In this document: one piece after another, positions 1 through 10,805 of the stretch
How positions within the stretch are numbered: position 1 is the stretch's first letter
Layout: each line of letters opens with the position of its first letter
From: Saccoglossus kowalevskii
Lineage: Eukaryota > Hemichordata > Enteropneusta > Harrimaniidae
DNA length: 31,656 bases
Reading direction: 5' to 3'
Assembly (NCBI RefSeq): GCF_000003605.2
Contig: NW_003150994.1
Coordinates: 1 to 31,656, forward strand
Notes under the pieces: model-generated
Database searches by the model: none
The model's input: only the letters and a program-made list of their open reading frames with translations
Told to the model about the DNA's origin: nothing
Made by a program: the position numbers and the translations under genes

Positions 1-115
1 TCATCATTTGCTGACAACTACCTTTATAACCAACTTTTCAGACAACTGCCTTTATAACCAACTTTGCAGACAACTGCTTTTATAACCAACTTTGCAGACA
101 ACTACCTTAATAACA
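1..115 (+). repeat. Tail of a diverse (L-type) block cut by the window start
   Basis: The first units read CTGACAACTACC, TTTTCAG, CTGCTTTTATAACC and CTACCTTAATAACAAAC. The CTGACAACTACC and CTACCTTAATAAC variants are those that normally follow the L piece elsewhere (for example after 14681), so the window opens in the middle of a higher-order unit. TTTTCAG here is out of its usual place, since it normally precedes CTGACAACTACC. Confidence 0.7.
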
Positions 116-810
116 AACTTTACAGACAACTGCCATTATAACCAATTTTGCAGACACTGCCTTTATAACCAACTTTGCAGACAACTGCCGTTATAACCAA
201 CTTTGCAGAAAACTGCCTTAATAACCAACTTTGCAGACAACTGCCGTTGTAACCAACTTTGCAGAAAACTGCCTTAATAACCAACTTTGTAGACAACTGC
301 CGTTGTAACCAGCTTTGCAGACAACTGCCTTTATAATCAACTTTGCAGACAACTGCCTTTATACCCAACTTTGCAGACAACTGGCTTTATAATAAACTTT
401 GCAGACAACTGGCTTCATAACAAACTTTGCAAACAACTGCCTTTATACCCAACTTTGCAGACAACTGGCTTTATAATAAACTTTGCAGACAACTGGTTTC
501 ATAACAAACTTTGCAGACAACTGCCTTTATAATCAACTGTGCAGACAACTGCCTTTATAACCCACTTTGCAGACAACTGCCTTTACAACAAACTTTGCAG
601 ACAACTGCCTTTACAATAAACTTTGCAGACAACTGCCATTATAATCAACTTTGCAGACAACTGCCGTTATAACCAACTTTGCAGACAACTGCCATTATAA
701 CCAACTTTGCATACAACTGCCATTATAACCAACTTTTCAGACAACTGGCTTTATAACCAACTTTGCAGACAACTGCCATTATAACCAACTTTGCAGACTA
801 CTGCTTTTAT
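116..810 (+). repeat. Segmental duplication, copy 1 of 3 (matches 13854-14548)
   Basis: This 695-bp stretch lines up with 13854-14548 at a constant offset of 13,738, and I found no difference by eye. It starts at TTTACAG, passes a 27-mer (TTTTGCAGACACTGCC), two TTGCAGAAAACTGCC units, TTTGTAG and CCAGC, then the complete T series (GGCTTTATAATAAAC, TTTGCAAAC, GGTTTCAT, CTGTGCAG near 536, ATAACCCAC, TACAACAAAC, TACAATAAAC), and ends in a short CCATT/CCGTT run with TTTGCATAC and TTTTCAG. Because many of these variants are rare, shared order means shared descent. A third, more diverged copy of the first part lies at about 10806-11330. After 810 the match is disturbed by small deletions. Confidence 0.9.
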
Positions 811-905
811 ACCAACTTTGCAGACACTACCCTATACCACTTTGTAGACATCACTTTATAACCCAACTTTTCAGACACTGGCTTTATAACCATTTTGAAG
901 ACAAC
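811..905 (+). repeat. Unit run with dense single-base deletions
   Basis: Aligned to 14549-14648, this stretch has about nine one-base deletions and one inserted base in roughly 100 bp: ATAACC becomes ATACC, ACAACT becomes ACACT (twice), ACCCTT becomes ACCCT, CCAAC becomes CAC, ACAATCACC becomes ACATCAC. The underlying units are an L piece (ACCCT, TTTGTAG, TTTTCAG, TTTTGAAG). The 695 bp before it show no such changes, so the cluster is abrupt. Uncorrected long-read consensus error is the simplest explanation; true local decay is the alternative. Confidence 0.8.
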
Positions 906-907
906 TG

Positions 908-1642
908 CCATTATAACCAACTTTGCAGACAACTGCCATTAAAACCAACTTTGCAGACAACTGCTTTTATACCAACTTGCAGACAACTGTCTTCATAACC
1001 AACTTTGCAGACAACTTGCCTTAATAACCAACTTTGCAGACAACTACCCTTATAACCAACTTTGTAGACAATCACGTTTATAACCAACTTTTCAGACAAC
1101 TGGCTTTATAACCAATTTTGAAGACAACTGCCTTAATACCCAACTTTTGCTGACAACTATCTTTATAACCAACATTGAAGACAACTGCCTTTATAACCAA
1201 CTTTGCAGACAACTGCTTTTATAACCAACTTTGCAGACAACTACCTTAATAACCAACTTTGCAGACAACTGCCTTTACAATAAACTTTGCAGACAACTGC
1301 CTTTATAACCAACTTTGCAGACAACTGCCTTCATAACCAACTTTGCAGACAGCTGCCATTATAACCAACTTTGCACACAACTGCCGTCATAACCAACTTT
1401 GCAGACAACTGCCATTATAACCAACTTTGCAGACAACTGCCATTATAACCAACTTTGCAGACAACTGCCATTATAACCAACTTTGCAGACAACTGCCGTT
1501 ATAACCAAATTTGCAGACAACTGCCGTTATACCCAACTTTACAGACAACTGCCATTATAATCAATTTTGCAGACAACTGCTGTTATAACCAACTTTGCTG
1601 ACAACTGCCATTATAACCAACTTTGCAGACAACTGCCGTTAT
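908..1642 (+). repeat. Segmental duplication, copy 1 of 2 (matches 17151-17884)
   Basis: About 735 bp aligns with 17151-17884 at an offset near 16,243. Shared rare variants include CCATTAAAACC, CTGTCTTCATAACC, AATCACGTTT (instead of AATCACC), AACATTGAAG (instead of AACATTGCAG), GACAGCTGCC, TTTGCACAC before CCGTCAT, AACCAAATTTG, TTTACAG and TAATCAATTTTG. An L piece lies at 1044-1160. This copy carries a few one-base changes absent from the partner (a lost A and T near 950-975, extra T near 1015 and 1147). The match stops where this copy reads TATACCC and the partner TATAACC. Confidence 0.88.
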
Positions 1643-2275
1643 ACCCAACTTTGCAGACAACTGCCGTTGTAACCAACTTTGCAGACAACTGCCTTAATAA
1701 CCAACTTGGCAGACAACTGGCTTTATAACCAATTTTGAAGACAACTGCCTTAATACCCAACTTTGCTCACAACTACCTTTACAACCAACATTGCAGACAA
1801 CTGCCTTTATAACCAACTTTGCAGACAACTACCTTAATAACCAACTTTGCAGACGACTGCCTTTATAACCAACTTTGCAGATAACTGCCTAAATAACCAC
1901 CTTTGTAGACAACTGCCATTATAACCATTATAACCAACTTTGCAGACAATTGCCTTTATAACCAACTTTGCCGACAACTGCCTTTATAACAAACTTTGCA
2001 GACAATCGCCTTTATAACAAACTTTGCAGACAACTGCCTTTATAACCAACTTTGTAGACAACTGCCTTTTTAACCAAGTTTGCAGACAACTGGCTTCATA
2101 ACAAACTTTGCAGACAACTGCCTTTATAATCAACTTTGCAGACAACTGACTTTATACCCAACGTTGCAGACAACTACCTTAATAACCAACTTTGCAGACA
2201 ACTGCCTTTACAATAAACTTTGCAGACAACTGCCTTTATAACCAACTTTGCAGACAACGGCCTTCATATCCAACT
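1643..2275 (+). repeat. Diverse domain with a shortened L and full M order
   Basis: After a TATACCC unit and a TGTAACC unit comes TTAATAACCAACTTGGCAG, then directly GGCTTTATAACCAATTTTGAAG at about 1718. The head of the L piece (ACCCTT to TTTTCAG) is missing, although the same TTGGCAG unit at about 17050 is followed by a full L. The M order follows: GACGACTGCC, CCTAAATAACC, the 37-mer at 1916, AATTGCC, AATCGCC, CTTTTTAACC with AAGTTTG, then GGCTTCATAACAAAC and the TACAATAAAC unit near 2210. Confidence 0.8.
1916..1935 (+). repeat. 37-mer unit, copy 1
   Basis: The motif CCATTATAACCATTATAACC is a 9-bp internal duplication (ATTATAACC) that lengthens a 28-bp unit to 37 bp. Here the preceding unit reads CCTAAATAACCACC. 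Confidence 0.93.
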
Positions 2276-3373
2276 TTGCAGACAACTGCCTTTATAACCA
2301 ACTTTGCAGACAACTGCCGTTATAACCAACTTTGCAGACAACTGCCATCATAACCAACTTTGCAGACAACTGCCGTTATAACCAACTTTGCAGACAACTG
2401 CCATTATAACCAACTTTGCAGACAACTGCCATTAAAACCAACTTTGCAGACAACTACCCTTATAACCAACTTTGTAGACAATCACCTTTATAACCAACTT
2501 TTCAGACAACTGGCTTTATAACCAATTTTGAAGTCAACTGCCTTAATACCCAACTTTGCTGTCAACTATCTTTAAAACCAACATTGCAGACAACTGCCTT
2601 TATAACCAACTTTGCCGACAACTGCTTTATACCAACTTTGCAGACAACTGTCTCATAACCAACTTGCAGACAACTGCTTAATAACCAACTTTGCAGACAA
2701 CTACCCTTATAACCAACTTCGTAGACAATCACCTTTATAACCAACTTTTCAGACAACTGGCTTTATAACCAATTTTGAAGACAACTGCCTTAATACCCAA
2801 CTTTGCTGACAACTATCTTTATAACCAACATTGCAGACAACTGCCTTTATAACCAACTTTGCAGACAACTGCTTTTATAACCAACTTTGCAGACAACTAC
2901 CTTAATAACCAACTTTGCAGACAACTGCCTTTACAATAAACTTTGCAGACAACTGCCTTTATAACCAACTTTGCTGACAACTGCCTTCATAACCAACTTT
3001 GCAGACAGCTGCCATTATAACCAACTTTGCAGACAACTGCCGTTATAACCATCTTTGCAGACAACTGCCATTATAACCAACTTTGCAGACAACTGCCATT
3101 ATAACCAACTTTGCAGACAACTGCCATTATGACCAACTTTGCAGACAACTGCCGTTATAACCAAATTTGCAGACAACTGCCGTTATACCCAACTTTGCAG
3201 ACAACTGCCATTATAACCAACTTTGCAGACAACTGCTGTTATAATCAACTTTGCTGACAACTGCCATTATAACCAACTTTGCAGACAACTGCCGTTATAC
3301 CCAACTTTGCAGACAACTGCCGTTGTAACCAACTTTGCAGACATCTGCCTTAGTAACCAACTTGAGCAGACAA
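2276..3373 (+). repeat. Mixed domain with two closely spaced L pieces
   Basis: A short CCGTT/CCATT run (2280-2450) leads into an L piece at 2454-2569 and a second at 2701-2816, only 247 bp apart, the closest pair in the window. The first has GTCAACTG for GACAACTG twice and CTTTAAAACC. Between them are units with one-base losses (CTTTATACCAAC, TCTCATAACC, AACTTGCAG, near 2625-2680). After the second L comes the TACAATAAAC, CCTTCATAACC, GACAGCTGCC series, then a CCATT/CCGTT run at about 3000-3345 closing with CTTGAGCAG at 3361, a one-off variant. Confidence 0.8.
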
Positions 3374-4130
3374 CTACCCTTATAACCAACTTTGTAGACA
3401 ATCACCTTTATAACCAACTTTTCAGACAACTGGCTTTATAACCAATTTTGAAGACAACTGCCTTAATACCCAACTTTGCTCACAACTACCTTTATAACCA
3501 ACATTGCAGACAACTGCCTTTATAACCAACTTTGCAGACAACTGCTTTTATAACCAACTTTGCAGACAACTACCTTAATAACCAACTTTGCAGACGACTG
3601 CCTTTATAACTAACTTTGCAGACAACTGCCTAAATAACCAACTTTGCAGACAACTGCCATTATAACCATTATAACCAACTTTGCAGACAATTGCCTTTAT
3701 AACCAACTTTGCAGACAACTGCCTTTATAACAAACTTTGCAGACAATCGCCTTTATAACATACTTTGCAGACAACTGCTTTTATAACCAACTTTGTGGAC
3801 AACTGCCTTTTTAACCAAGTTTGCAGACAACTGGCTTCATAACAAACTTTGCAGACAACTGCCTTTATAATCAACTTTGCAGACAACTGATTTTATACCC
3901 AACTTTGCAGACAACTGGCTTAATAATAAACTTGGCAGACAACTGGTTTCATAACAAACTTTGCAGACAACTGCCTTTATAATCAACTGTGCAGACAACT
4001 GCCTTTATAACCCACTTTGCAGACAGCTGACTTTACAACAAACTTTGCAGACAACTGCCTTTACAATAAACTTTGCAGACAACTGCCTTTATAACCAACT
4101 TTGCAGACAACTGCCTTCATAACCAACTTT
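3374..4130 (+). repeat. Diverse domain: L, M with 37-mer, partial T
   Basis: L lies at 3374-3488 (TTTGCTCAC type). M follows with GACGACTGCC, CCTAAATAACC, the 37-mer at 3657, AATCGCC with CATACTTTG, TTTGTGGAC and CTTTTTAACC. The T part begins at GGCTTAATAATAAACTTGGCAG, keeps GGTTTCAT, CTGTGCAG near 3988, ATAACCCAC, GACAGCTGAC with TACAACAAAC, and TACAATAAAC, but lacks the TTTGCAAAC unit. Confidence 0.82.
3657..3676 (+). repeat. 37-mer unit, copy 2
   Basis: Same 9-bp internal duplication, in the context CCTAAATAACC before and GACAATTGCC after; the preceding unit has TTTGCAG rather than the usual TTTGTAG. Confidence 0.93.
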
Positions 4131-4404
4131 GCAGACAACTGCCATTATAACCAACTTTGCAGACAACTGCCGTTATAACCAACTTTGCAGACAACTGCCA
4201 TTATAACCAACTTTGCAGACAACTGCCATTATAACCAACTTTGCAGACAACTGCCATTATAACCAACTTTGCAGACACTGCCGTTGTAACCAACTTTGCA
4301 GACACTGCCTTTATAACCAACTTTGCAGACACTGCCATTATAACCACTTTGCAGACAACTGCCGTTATATCCCACTTGCAGACAACTGCCGTTATAACCA
4401 ACTT
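4131..4404 (+). repeat. Homogeneous run with clustered 27-mers
   Basis: CCATT and CCGTT units, at first regular. Between about 4262 and 4390 several carry one-base losses: three times ACAACT becomes ACACT, once CCAAC becomes CCAC, and once CTTTGCAG becomes CTTGCAG together with TATATCCCAC. These phase shifts are why overlapping open frames pile up here on both strands; they do not mark a gene. Confidence 0.82.
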
Positions 4405-5190
4405 TGCAGACATCTGCCTTTATAACCAACTTTGCAGACAACTGCCGTTATATCCAACTTTGTAGACAACTGGCTTTATAACCAACGTTGCAGACAACTG
4501 GCTTTATAAACAACTTTGCAGACAACTGCCTTTATAACCAATTTTGCAGACAACTGCCTTTATAACCAACTTTGCAGACAACTGCTTTTATAACCAACCT
4601 TGCAGACAACTGCCTATATAACCAACTTTGCAGACAACTGCCTTAATGACCAACTTTGCAGACAACTACCCTTATAACCAACTTTGTAGACAATCACCTT
4701 TATAACCAACTTTGCAGACAACTGCTTTTATAACCAACTTTGCAGACAACTGGCTTTATAACCAACATTGCAGACAACTGCAGTTATAACAACTTTGTAG
4801 ACAATCACCTTTATAACAAACTTTGCAGACAACTGCCTTTATAAGCAACTTTGTAGACAATCATCTTTATAACCAACTTTGCAGACAACTGGCTTCATAA
4901 CCAATTTTGAAGACAACTGCCTTAATAGCCAACTTTGCTGACAACTACCTTTATAACCAACTTTGCAGACAACTGCCTTTATAACCAACTTTGCAGACAA
5001 CTGCTTTTATAACCAACTTTGCAAACAACTACCTTAATAACAAACTTTGGAGACGACTGCCTTTATAACCAACTTTGCAGACAACTGCCTTTATAACAAA
5101 CTTTGCAGACAATCGCCTTTATAACAAACTTTGCAGACAACTGCCTTTATAACCAACTTTGTAGACACTGACTTTATACCCAACTTTGCA
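4405..5190 (+). repeat. Block B, copy 1
   Basis: Order: GACATCTGCC (4410), TATATCCAAC, TTTGTAG, GGCTTTATAACCAACGTTGC (gg at 4472), AAACAAC, CCAATTTTGC, AACCTTGC, CCTATATAACC, TTAATGACC, CTACCCTTAT, TTTGTAG, AATCACC, AACATTGC, CTGCAGTTATAAC (4779), ATAAGCAAC, AATCATC, GGCTTCAT with TTTTGAAG, TTAATAGCC, TTTGCTGAC, GACGACTGCC and AATCGCC (5111). It aligns with 12695-13500 at an offset of 8,363 at three separate checkpoints. It resembles L in part but has TTTGCAG where L has TTTTCAG. Confidence 0.9.
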
Positions 5191-5600
5191 GACAACTGGC
5201 TTCATAACAAACTTTACAGACAACTGCCTTTATAATCAACTTTGCAGACAACTGACTTTATACCCAACTTTGCAGACAACTGCCTTTATAACCAACTTTG
5301 CAGACAACTGGCTTCATAACAAACTTTGCAGACAACGTGCCTTTATAAGCCACTTTGCAGACAATCGCCTTTATAACAAACTTTGCAGACAACTGCCTTT
5401 ATAACCAGCTTTGCAGACAACTGCCTTTATAATCAACTTTGCAGACAACTGGCTTTATAATCAACTGTGCAGACAACTGCCTTTATAACCCACTTTGCAG
5501 ACAACTGCCTTTACAACAAACTTTGCTAACAACTGCCTTTACAATAAACTTTGCAGACAACTGCCTTTATAACCAACTTTGCAGAAACTGCCTTCATAAC
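5191..5600 (+). repeat. Diverse domain: M end and partial T
   Basis: GGCTTCATAACAAAC with TTTACAG at 5211, ATAAGCCAC, AATCGCC and CCAGC lead to a T remnant (CTGTGCAG near 5465, ATAACCCAC, TACAACAAAC with TTTGCTAAC, TACAATAAAC). TTTACAG and ATAAGCCAC are shared with about 20916-21060, extending the relation between B copies 1 and 4; there this copy lacks one unit, seen as an offset change from 15,676 to 15,705. A stray ACAACGTGCC unit lies near 5333. Confidence 0.8.
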
Positions 5601-6320
5601 CAACTTTGCAGACAACTGCCATTATAACCAACTTTGCAGACAACTGCCGTTATAACCAACTTTGCAGACAACTGCCATTACAACCAACTTTGCAGACAAC
5701 TGCCATTATAACCAACTTTGCAGACAACTGCCGTTGTAACCAAGTTTGCAGACAACTGCCATTATAACCAACTTTGCGGACAACTGCCATTATAACCAAC
5801 TTTGCAGACAACTGCCATTATAACCAACTTTGCAGACAACTGCCGTTGTAACCAACTTTGCAGACAACTGCCAATATAACCAACTTTGCAGACAACTGCC
5901 ATTATAACCAACTTTGCAGACAACTGCCGTTATAACCAACTTTGCAGACAACTGCCGTTATAACCAACTTTGCAGACAACTGCCATTATAACCAACTTTG
6001 CAGACAACTGCCATTATAACCAACTTTGCAGACAACTGCCGTTATAACCAACTTTGCAAACAACTGCCATTATAACCAACTTTGCAGACAACTGCCATTA
6101 TAACCAACTTTGCAGACACTGCCATTATAACCAACTTTGCAGACAACTGCCATTATAACCAACTTTGCAGACAACTGCCATTATAACCAACTTTGCAGAC
6201 AACTGCCGTTATAACCAACTTTGCAGACAACTGCCGTTATAACCAACTTTGCAGACAACTACCATTATAACCAACTTTGCAGACAACTGCCATTATAACC
6301 AACTTTGCAGACAACTGCTT
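5601..6320 (+). repeat. Homogeneous domain
   Basis: About 26 units of CCATT or CCGTT type. It opens with the header order TTCAT, ATT, GTT, ATT with TACAACC, ATT, GTTG, which also opens the domains at 23756, 30115 and, with TTT in place of TTCAT, 10030. Minor variants are AAGTTTG, TTTGCGGAC, CCAATATAACC and TTTGCAAAC. Further in, the pair pattern ATT-ATT-GTT-GTT appears. Confidence 0.85.
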
Positions 6321-6985
6321 TTATAACCAACTTTGCAGACAACTACCTTAATAACCAACTTTGCAGACGACTGCCTTTATAACCAACTTTGCAGACAACT
6401 GCCTAAATAACCAACTTTGTAGACAACTGCCATTATAACCATTATAACCAACTTTGCAGACAATTGCCTTTATAACCAACTTTGCAGACAACTGCCTTTA
6501 TAATAAACTTTGCAGACAATCGCCTTTATAACAAACTTTGCAGACAACTGCCTTTATAACCAACTTTGTAGACAACTGCCTTTTTAACCAAGTTTGCAGA
6601 CAACTGGCTTCATAACAAACTTTGCAGACAACTGCCTTTATAATCAACTTTGCGGACAACTGACTTTATACCCAACTTTGCAGACAACTGCCTTTATAAC
6701 CAAATTTGCAGACAACTGGCTTCATAACAAACTTTGCAGACAACTGCCTTTATACCCAACTTTGCAGACAATCGCCTTTATAACAAACTTTGCAGACAAC
6801 TGCCATTATAACCAGCTTTGCAGACAACTGCCTTTATAATCAACTGTGCAGACAACTGCCTTTATAACCCACTTTGCAGACAACTGGCTTCATAACAAAC
6901 TTTGCAGACAACTGCCTTTATACCCAACTTTGCAGACAACTGCCTTTATAACCAACTTTGCAGACAACTGCCTTCATAACCAACT
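6321..6985 (+). repeat. Diverse domain: M order, then shortened T
   Basis: Entered without an L piece: the H run passes straight to CTGCTTTTATAACC and CTACCTTAATAACC, then GACGACTGCC, CCTAAATAACC, the 37-mer at 6430, ATAATAAAC, AATCGCC, CTTTTTAACC, TTTGCGGAC with CTGACTTTATACCC, CCAAATTTG, CCAGC and CTGTGCAG near 6845. TTTGCGGAC and CCAAATTTG link this copy to 9540-9610, 27869 and 29360 rather than to the other M copies. The T series stops after ATAACCCAC. Confidence 0.82.
6430..6449 (+). repeat. 37-mer unit, copy 3
   Basis: The 9-bp internal duplication in the standard context: TTTGTAG before, GACAATTGCC after. Confidence 0.93.
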
Positions 6986-7526
6986 TTGCAGACAACTGCC
7001 ATTATAACCAACTTTGCAGACAACTGCCGTTATAACCAACTTTGCAGACAACTGCCATTATAACCAACTTTGCAGACAACTGCCATTATAACCAACTTTG
7101 CAGACAACTGCCATTATAACCAACTTTGCAGACAACTGCCGTTGTAACCAACTTTGCAGACAACTGCCATTATAACCAACTTTGCAGACAACTGCCATTA
7201 TAACCAACTTTGCAGACAACTGCCGTTATAACCAACTTTGCAGACAACTGCCGTTATAACCAACTTTGCAGACAACTGCCATTATAACCAACTTTGCAGA
7301 CAACTGCCATTATAACCAACTTTGCAGACAACTGCCATTATAACCAACTTTGCAGACAACTGCCGTTATACCCAACTTTGCAGACAACTGCCATTATAAC
7401 CAACTTTGCAGACAACTGCCGTTATAACCAACTTTGCAGACACTGCCTTTATAACCAACTTTGCAGACAACTGCCGTTGTAACCAACTTTGCAGACAACT
7501 GCCTTAATAACTAACTTTGCAGACAA
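6986..7526 (+). repeat. Homogeneous domain
   Basis: About 18 units of CCATT/CCGTT type, ending with the stereotyped closing order TATACCC, ATT, GTT, a 27-mer (GCAGACACTGCC, 7437), TTT, GTTGTAACC, TTAATAACTAAC and then L. The same closing order appears at 8850-9047, 22830-22969, 24770-24910 and 27240-27446, so the exit from H into L is as fixed as the entry. Confidence 0.83.
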
Positions 7527-8180
7527 CTACCCTTATAACCAACTTTGTAGACAATCACCTTTATAACCAACTTTTCAGACAACTGGCTTTATAACCAATT
7601 TTGAAGACAACTGCCTTAATACCCAACTTTGCTCACCACTACCTTTATAACCAACATTGCAGACAACTGCCTTTATAACCAACTTTGCAGACAACTGCTT
7701 TTATAACCAACTTTGCAGACACTGACCTTAATAACCCAACTTTGCAGACGACTGCCTTTATAACCCACTTTGCAGACAATTGCCTAAATAACCAACTTTG
7801 TAGACAACTGCCATTATAACCATTATAACCAACTTTGCAGACAATTGCCTTTATAACCAACTTTGCCGACAACTGCCTTTATGACAAACTTTGCACACAA
7901 TCGCCTTTATAACAAACTTTGCAGACAACTGCCTTTATAACCAACTTTGTAGACAACTGCCTTTTTAACCAAGTTTGCAGACAACTGGCTTCATAACAAA
8001 CTTTGCAGACAACTGCCTTTATAATCAACTTTGCAGACAACTGACTTTATACCCAACTTTGCAGACAACTGCCTTTATAACCAACTTTGCAGACAACTGG
8101 CTTCATAACAAACTTTGCAGACAACTGCCTTTATAACCCACTTTGCAGACAATCGCCTTTATAACAAACTTTGCAGACAA
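7527..8180 (+). repeat. Segmental duplication, copy 1 of 2 (matches 24911-25563)
   Basis: L at 7527-7641 (TTTGCTCAC type), then M with the 37-mer at 7811. The rare pair TTTGCCGAC and TTTATGACAAAC (7866-7889) recurs only at 25247-25270, giving an offset of about 17,383. This copy has private small changes: CCACTACC, GACACTGACC, AATAACCCAAC, ATAACCCAC and TTTGCACAC. The match continues to ATAACCCAC and AATCGCC and ends when this copy enters CCGTT units one unit earlier than its partner. Confidence 0.85.
7811..7830 (+). repeat. 37-mer unit, copy 4
   Basis: Preceded by an ACAATTGCCTAAATAACC unit (T for C in the usual ACAACTGCC), otherwise the standard context. Confidence 0.93.
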
Positions 8181-8829
8181 CTGCCGTTATAACCAACTTT
8201 GCAGACAACTGCCATTATAACCAACTTTGCAGACAACTGCCATTATAACCAACTTTGCAGACAACTGCCGTTATAACCAACTTTGCAGACAACTGCCATT
8301 ATAACCAACTTTGCAGACAACTGCCGTTATAACCAACTTTGCAGACAACTACCGTTGTAACCAACTTTGCAGACAACTGCCGTTGTAACCAACTTTGCAG
8401 ACAACTGCCATTATAACCAACTTTGCAGACAACTGCCATTATAACCAACTTTGCAGACAACTGCCATTATAACCAACTTTGCAGACAACTGCCATTATAA
8501 CCAAATTTGCAGACAACTGCTGTTATACCCAACTTTGCAGACAACTGCCATTATAACCAACTTTGCAGACAACTGCCGTTGTAACCAACTTTGCAGACAA
8601 CTGCCTTTATAACCCACTTTGCAGACAACGGCCTTTACAACAAACTTTGCTGACAACTGCCTTTACAATAAACTTTGCAGACAACTGCCATTATAACCAA
8701 CTTTGCAGACAACTGCCATTATAACCAACTTTGCAGACAACTGCCGTTGTAACCAACTTTGCAGACAATTGCCGTTGTAACCAACTTTGCAGACAACTGC
8801 CATTATAACCAACTTTGCAGACAACTGCC
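8176..8829 (+). repeat. Homogeneous domain with an embedded T scrap
   Basis: About 23 units, mostly CCATT, CCGTT and CCGTTGTAACC. At about 8598-8680 three T-type units (ATAACCCAC, ACAACGGCC with TACAACAAAC and TTTGCTGAC, TACAATAAAC) sit inside the run, flanked on both sides by H units. A matching scrap with ACAACGGCC and TTTGCTGAC lies at about 26490-26540. This looks like an exchange product between an H run and a T series. Confidence 0.8.
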
Positions 8830-9948
8830 ATTATAACCAACTTTGCAGACAACTGCCGTTATACCCAACTTTGCAGACAACTGCCATTATAAACAACTTT
8901 GTAGACAACTGCCGTTATACCCAACTTCGCAGACAACTGCCGTTATAACCAATTTTGCAGACACTGCCTTTATAACCAACTTTGCAGACAACTGCCGTTG
9001 TAACCAACTTTGCAGACAACTGCCTTAATAACTAACTTTGCAGACAACTACCCTTATAACCAACTTTGTAGACAATCACCGTTATAACCAACTTTTCAGA
9101 CAACTGGCTTTATAACCAATTTTGAAGACAACTGCCTTAATACCCAACTTTGCTCACAACTACCTTTATAACCAACATTGCAGACAACTGCCTTTATAAC
9201 CAACTTTGCAGACAACTGCTTTTATAACCAACTTTGCAGACAACTACCTTAATAACCAACTTTGCAGACGACTGCCTTTATAACCAACTTTGCAGACAAC
9301 TGCCTAAATAACCAACTTTGTAGACAACTGCCATTATAACCATTATAACCAACTTTGCAGACAATTGCCTTTATAACCAACTTTGCAGACAACTGCCTTT
9401 ATAATAAACTTTGCAGACAATCGCCTTTATAACAAACGTTGCAGACAACTGCCTTTATAACCAACTTTGTAGACAACTGCCTTTTTAACCAAGTTTGCAG
9501 ACAACTGGCTTCATAACAAACTTTGCAGACAACTGCCTTTATAATCAACTTTGCGGACAACTGACTTTATACCCAACTTTGCAGACAACTGCCTTTATAA
9601 CCAAATTTGCAGACAACTGGCTTCATAACAAACTTTGCAGACAACTGCCTTTATAACCCACTTTGCAGACAATCGCCTTTATAACAAACTTTGCAGACAA
9701 CTGCCTTTATAACCAGCTTTGCAGACAACTGCCTTTATAATCAACTTTGCAGACAACTGGCTTTATAATAAACTTTGCAGACAACTGGCTTCATAACAAA
9801 CTTTGCAAACAACTGCCTTTATACCCAACTTTGCAGACAACAGGCTTTATAATAAACTTTGCAGACAACTGGTTTCATAACAAACTTTGCAGACAACTGC
9901 CTTTATAATCAACTGTGCAGACAACTGCCGTTATAACCCACTTTGCAG
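8830..9948 (+). repeat. Segmental duplication, copy 1 of 2 (matches 27229-28263)
   Basis: About 1.1 kb aligns with 27229-28263, first at offset 18,399 (checked at ACTTCGCAG near 8926 and AACGTTG at 9441), then at 18,315 after an 84-bp difference. Shared rare variants are AAACAACTTTG, ACTTCGCAG, TTAATAACTAAC, AATCACCGTT, ATAATAAAC, AACAAACGTTGC, TTTGCGGAC, CCAAATTTG, and CCGTT before ATAACCCAC. It holds the end of an H run, an L at 9048-9162, M with the 37-mer at 9331, and most of T (CTGTGCAG near 9914). The partner lacks three units equivalent to about 9470-9553. Confidence 0.9.
9331..9350 (+). repeat. 37-mer unit, copy 5
   Basis: The 9-bp internal duplication inside the duplicated segment shared with 27730. 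Confidence 0.93.
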
Positions 9949-10805
9949 ACAACTGCCTTTACAACACACTTTGCTGACAACTGCCTTTACAATAAACTTT
10001 GCAGACAACTGCCTTTATAACCAACTTTGCAGACAACTGCCATTATAACCAACTTTGCGGACAACTGCCGTTATAACCAACTTTGCAGACAACTGCCATT
10101 ACAACCAACTTTGCAGACAACTGCCATTATAACCAACTTTGCAGACAACTGCCGTTATAACCAACTTTGCAGACAACTGCCGTTATAACCAACTTTGCAG
10201 ACAACTGCCATTATAACCAACTTTGCAGACAACTGCCATTATAACCAACTTTGCAGACAACTGCCATTATAACCAACTTTGCAGACAACTGCCATTATAA
10301 TCAACTTTGCGGACAACTGCCATTATAACCAACTTTGCATACAACTGCCGTTGTAACCAACTTTGCAGACAACTGCCATTATAACCAACTTTGCAGACAA
10401 CTGCCATTATAACCAACTTTGCAGACAACTGCCGTTATAACCAACTTTGCAGACAACTGCCGTTATAACCAACTTTGCTGACAACTGCCATTATAATCAA
10501 CTTTGCAGACAACTGCCATTATAACCAACTTTGCAGACAACTGCCGTTATAACCAACTTTGCAGACAACTGCCGTTATAACCAACTTTGCAGACAACTGC
10601 CATTATAACCAACTTTGCAGACAACTGCCATTATAACCAACTTTGCAGACAACTGCCGTTATAACCAACTTTGCAGACAACTGCCATTATAACCAACTTT
10701 GCAGACAACTGCCTTTATAACCAACTTTGCAGACACTGCCATATATCCAACTTTGCAGACAACTGCCGATTATACCCACTTTGCAGACAACTGCCATTAT
10801 AACCA
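9949..10805 (+). repeat. End of T, then homogeneous domain with a rough end
   Basis: TACAACACAC with TTTGCTGAC and TACAATAAAC close the T series; this TACAACACAC variant recurs only near 30663. From about 10030 come some 26 units of CCATT/CCGTT in which the order ATT-ATT-GTT-GTT repeats several times, a possible 112-bp sub-period. From 10727 the units deteriorate: GACACTGCCATATATCC, CCGATTATACCCAC and CCATATAACC each gain or lose one base. Confidence 0.8.

Noticed and set aside
120-380. Reverse-strand open frame of 86 codons, repeated identically at 13858-14118
   Set aside because: It rereads the satellite with a 28-residue period (three units), starts at TTG, and is open only because the units here are TGTAACC, 27-mer or AAAACTG variants that remove stops. 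Its identical repeat reflects the 13,738-bp-offset DNA duplication, not selection on a protein.
4201-4465. Four overlapping open frames on both strands of the same 250 bp
   Set aside because: A cluster of one-base deletions shifts the register so that stops are skipped in several frames at once. Overlap on both strands and repeat composition argue against coding.
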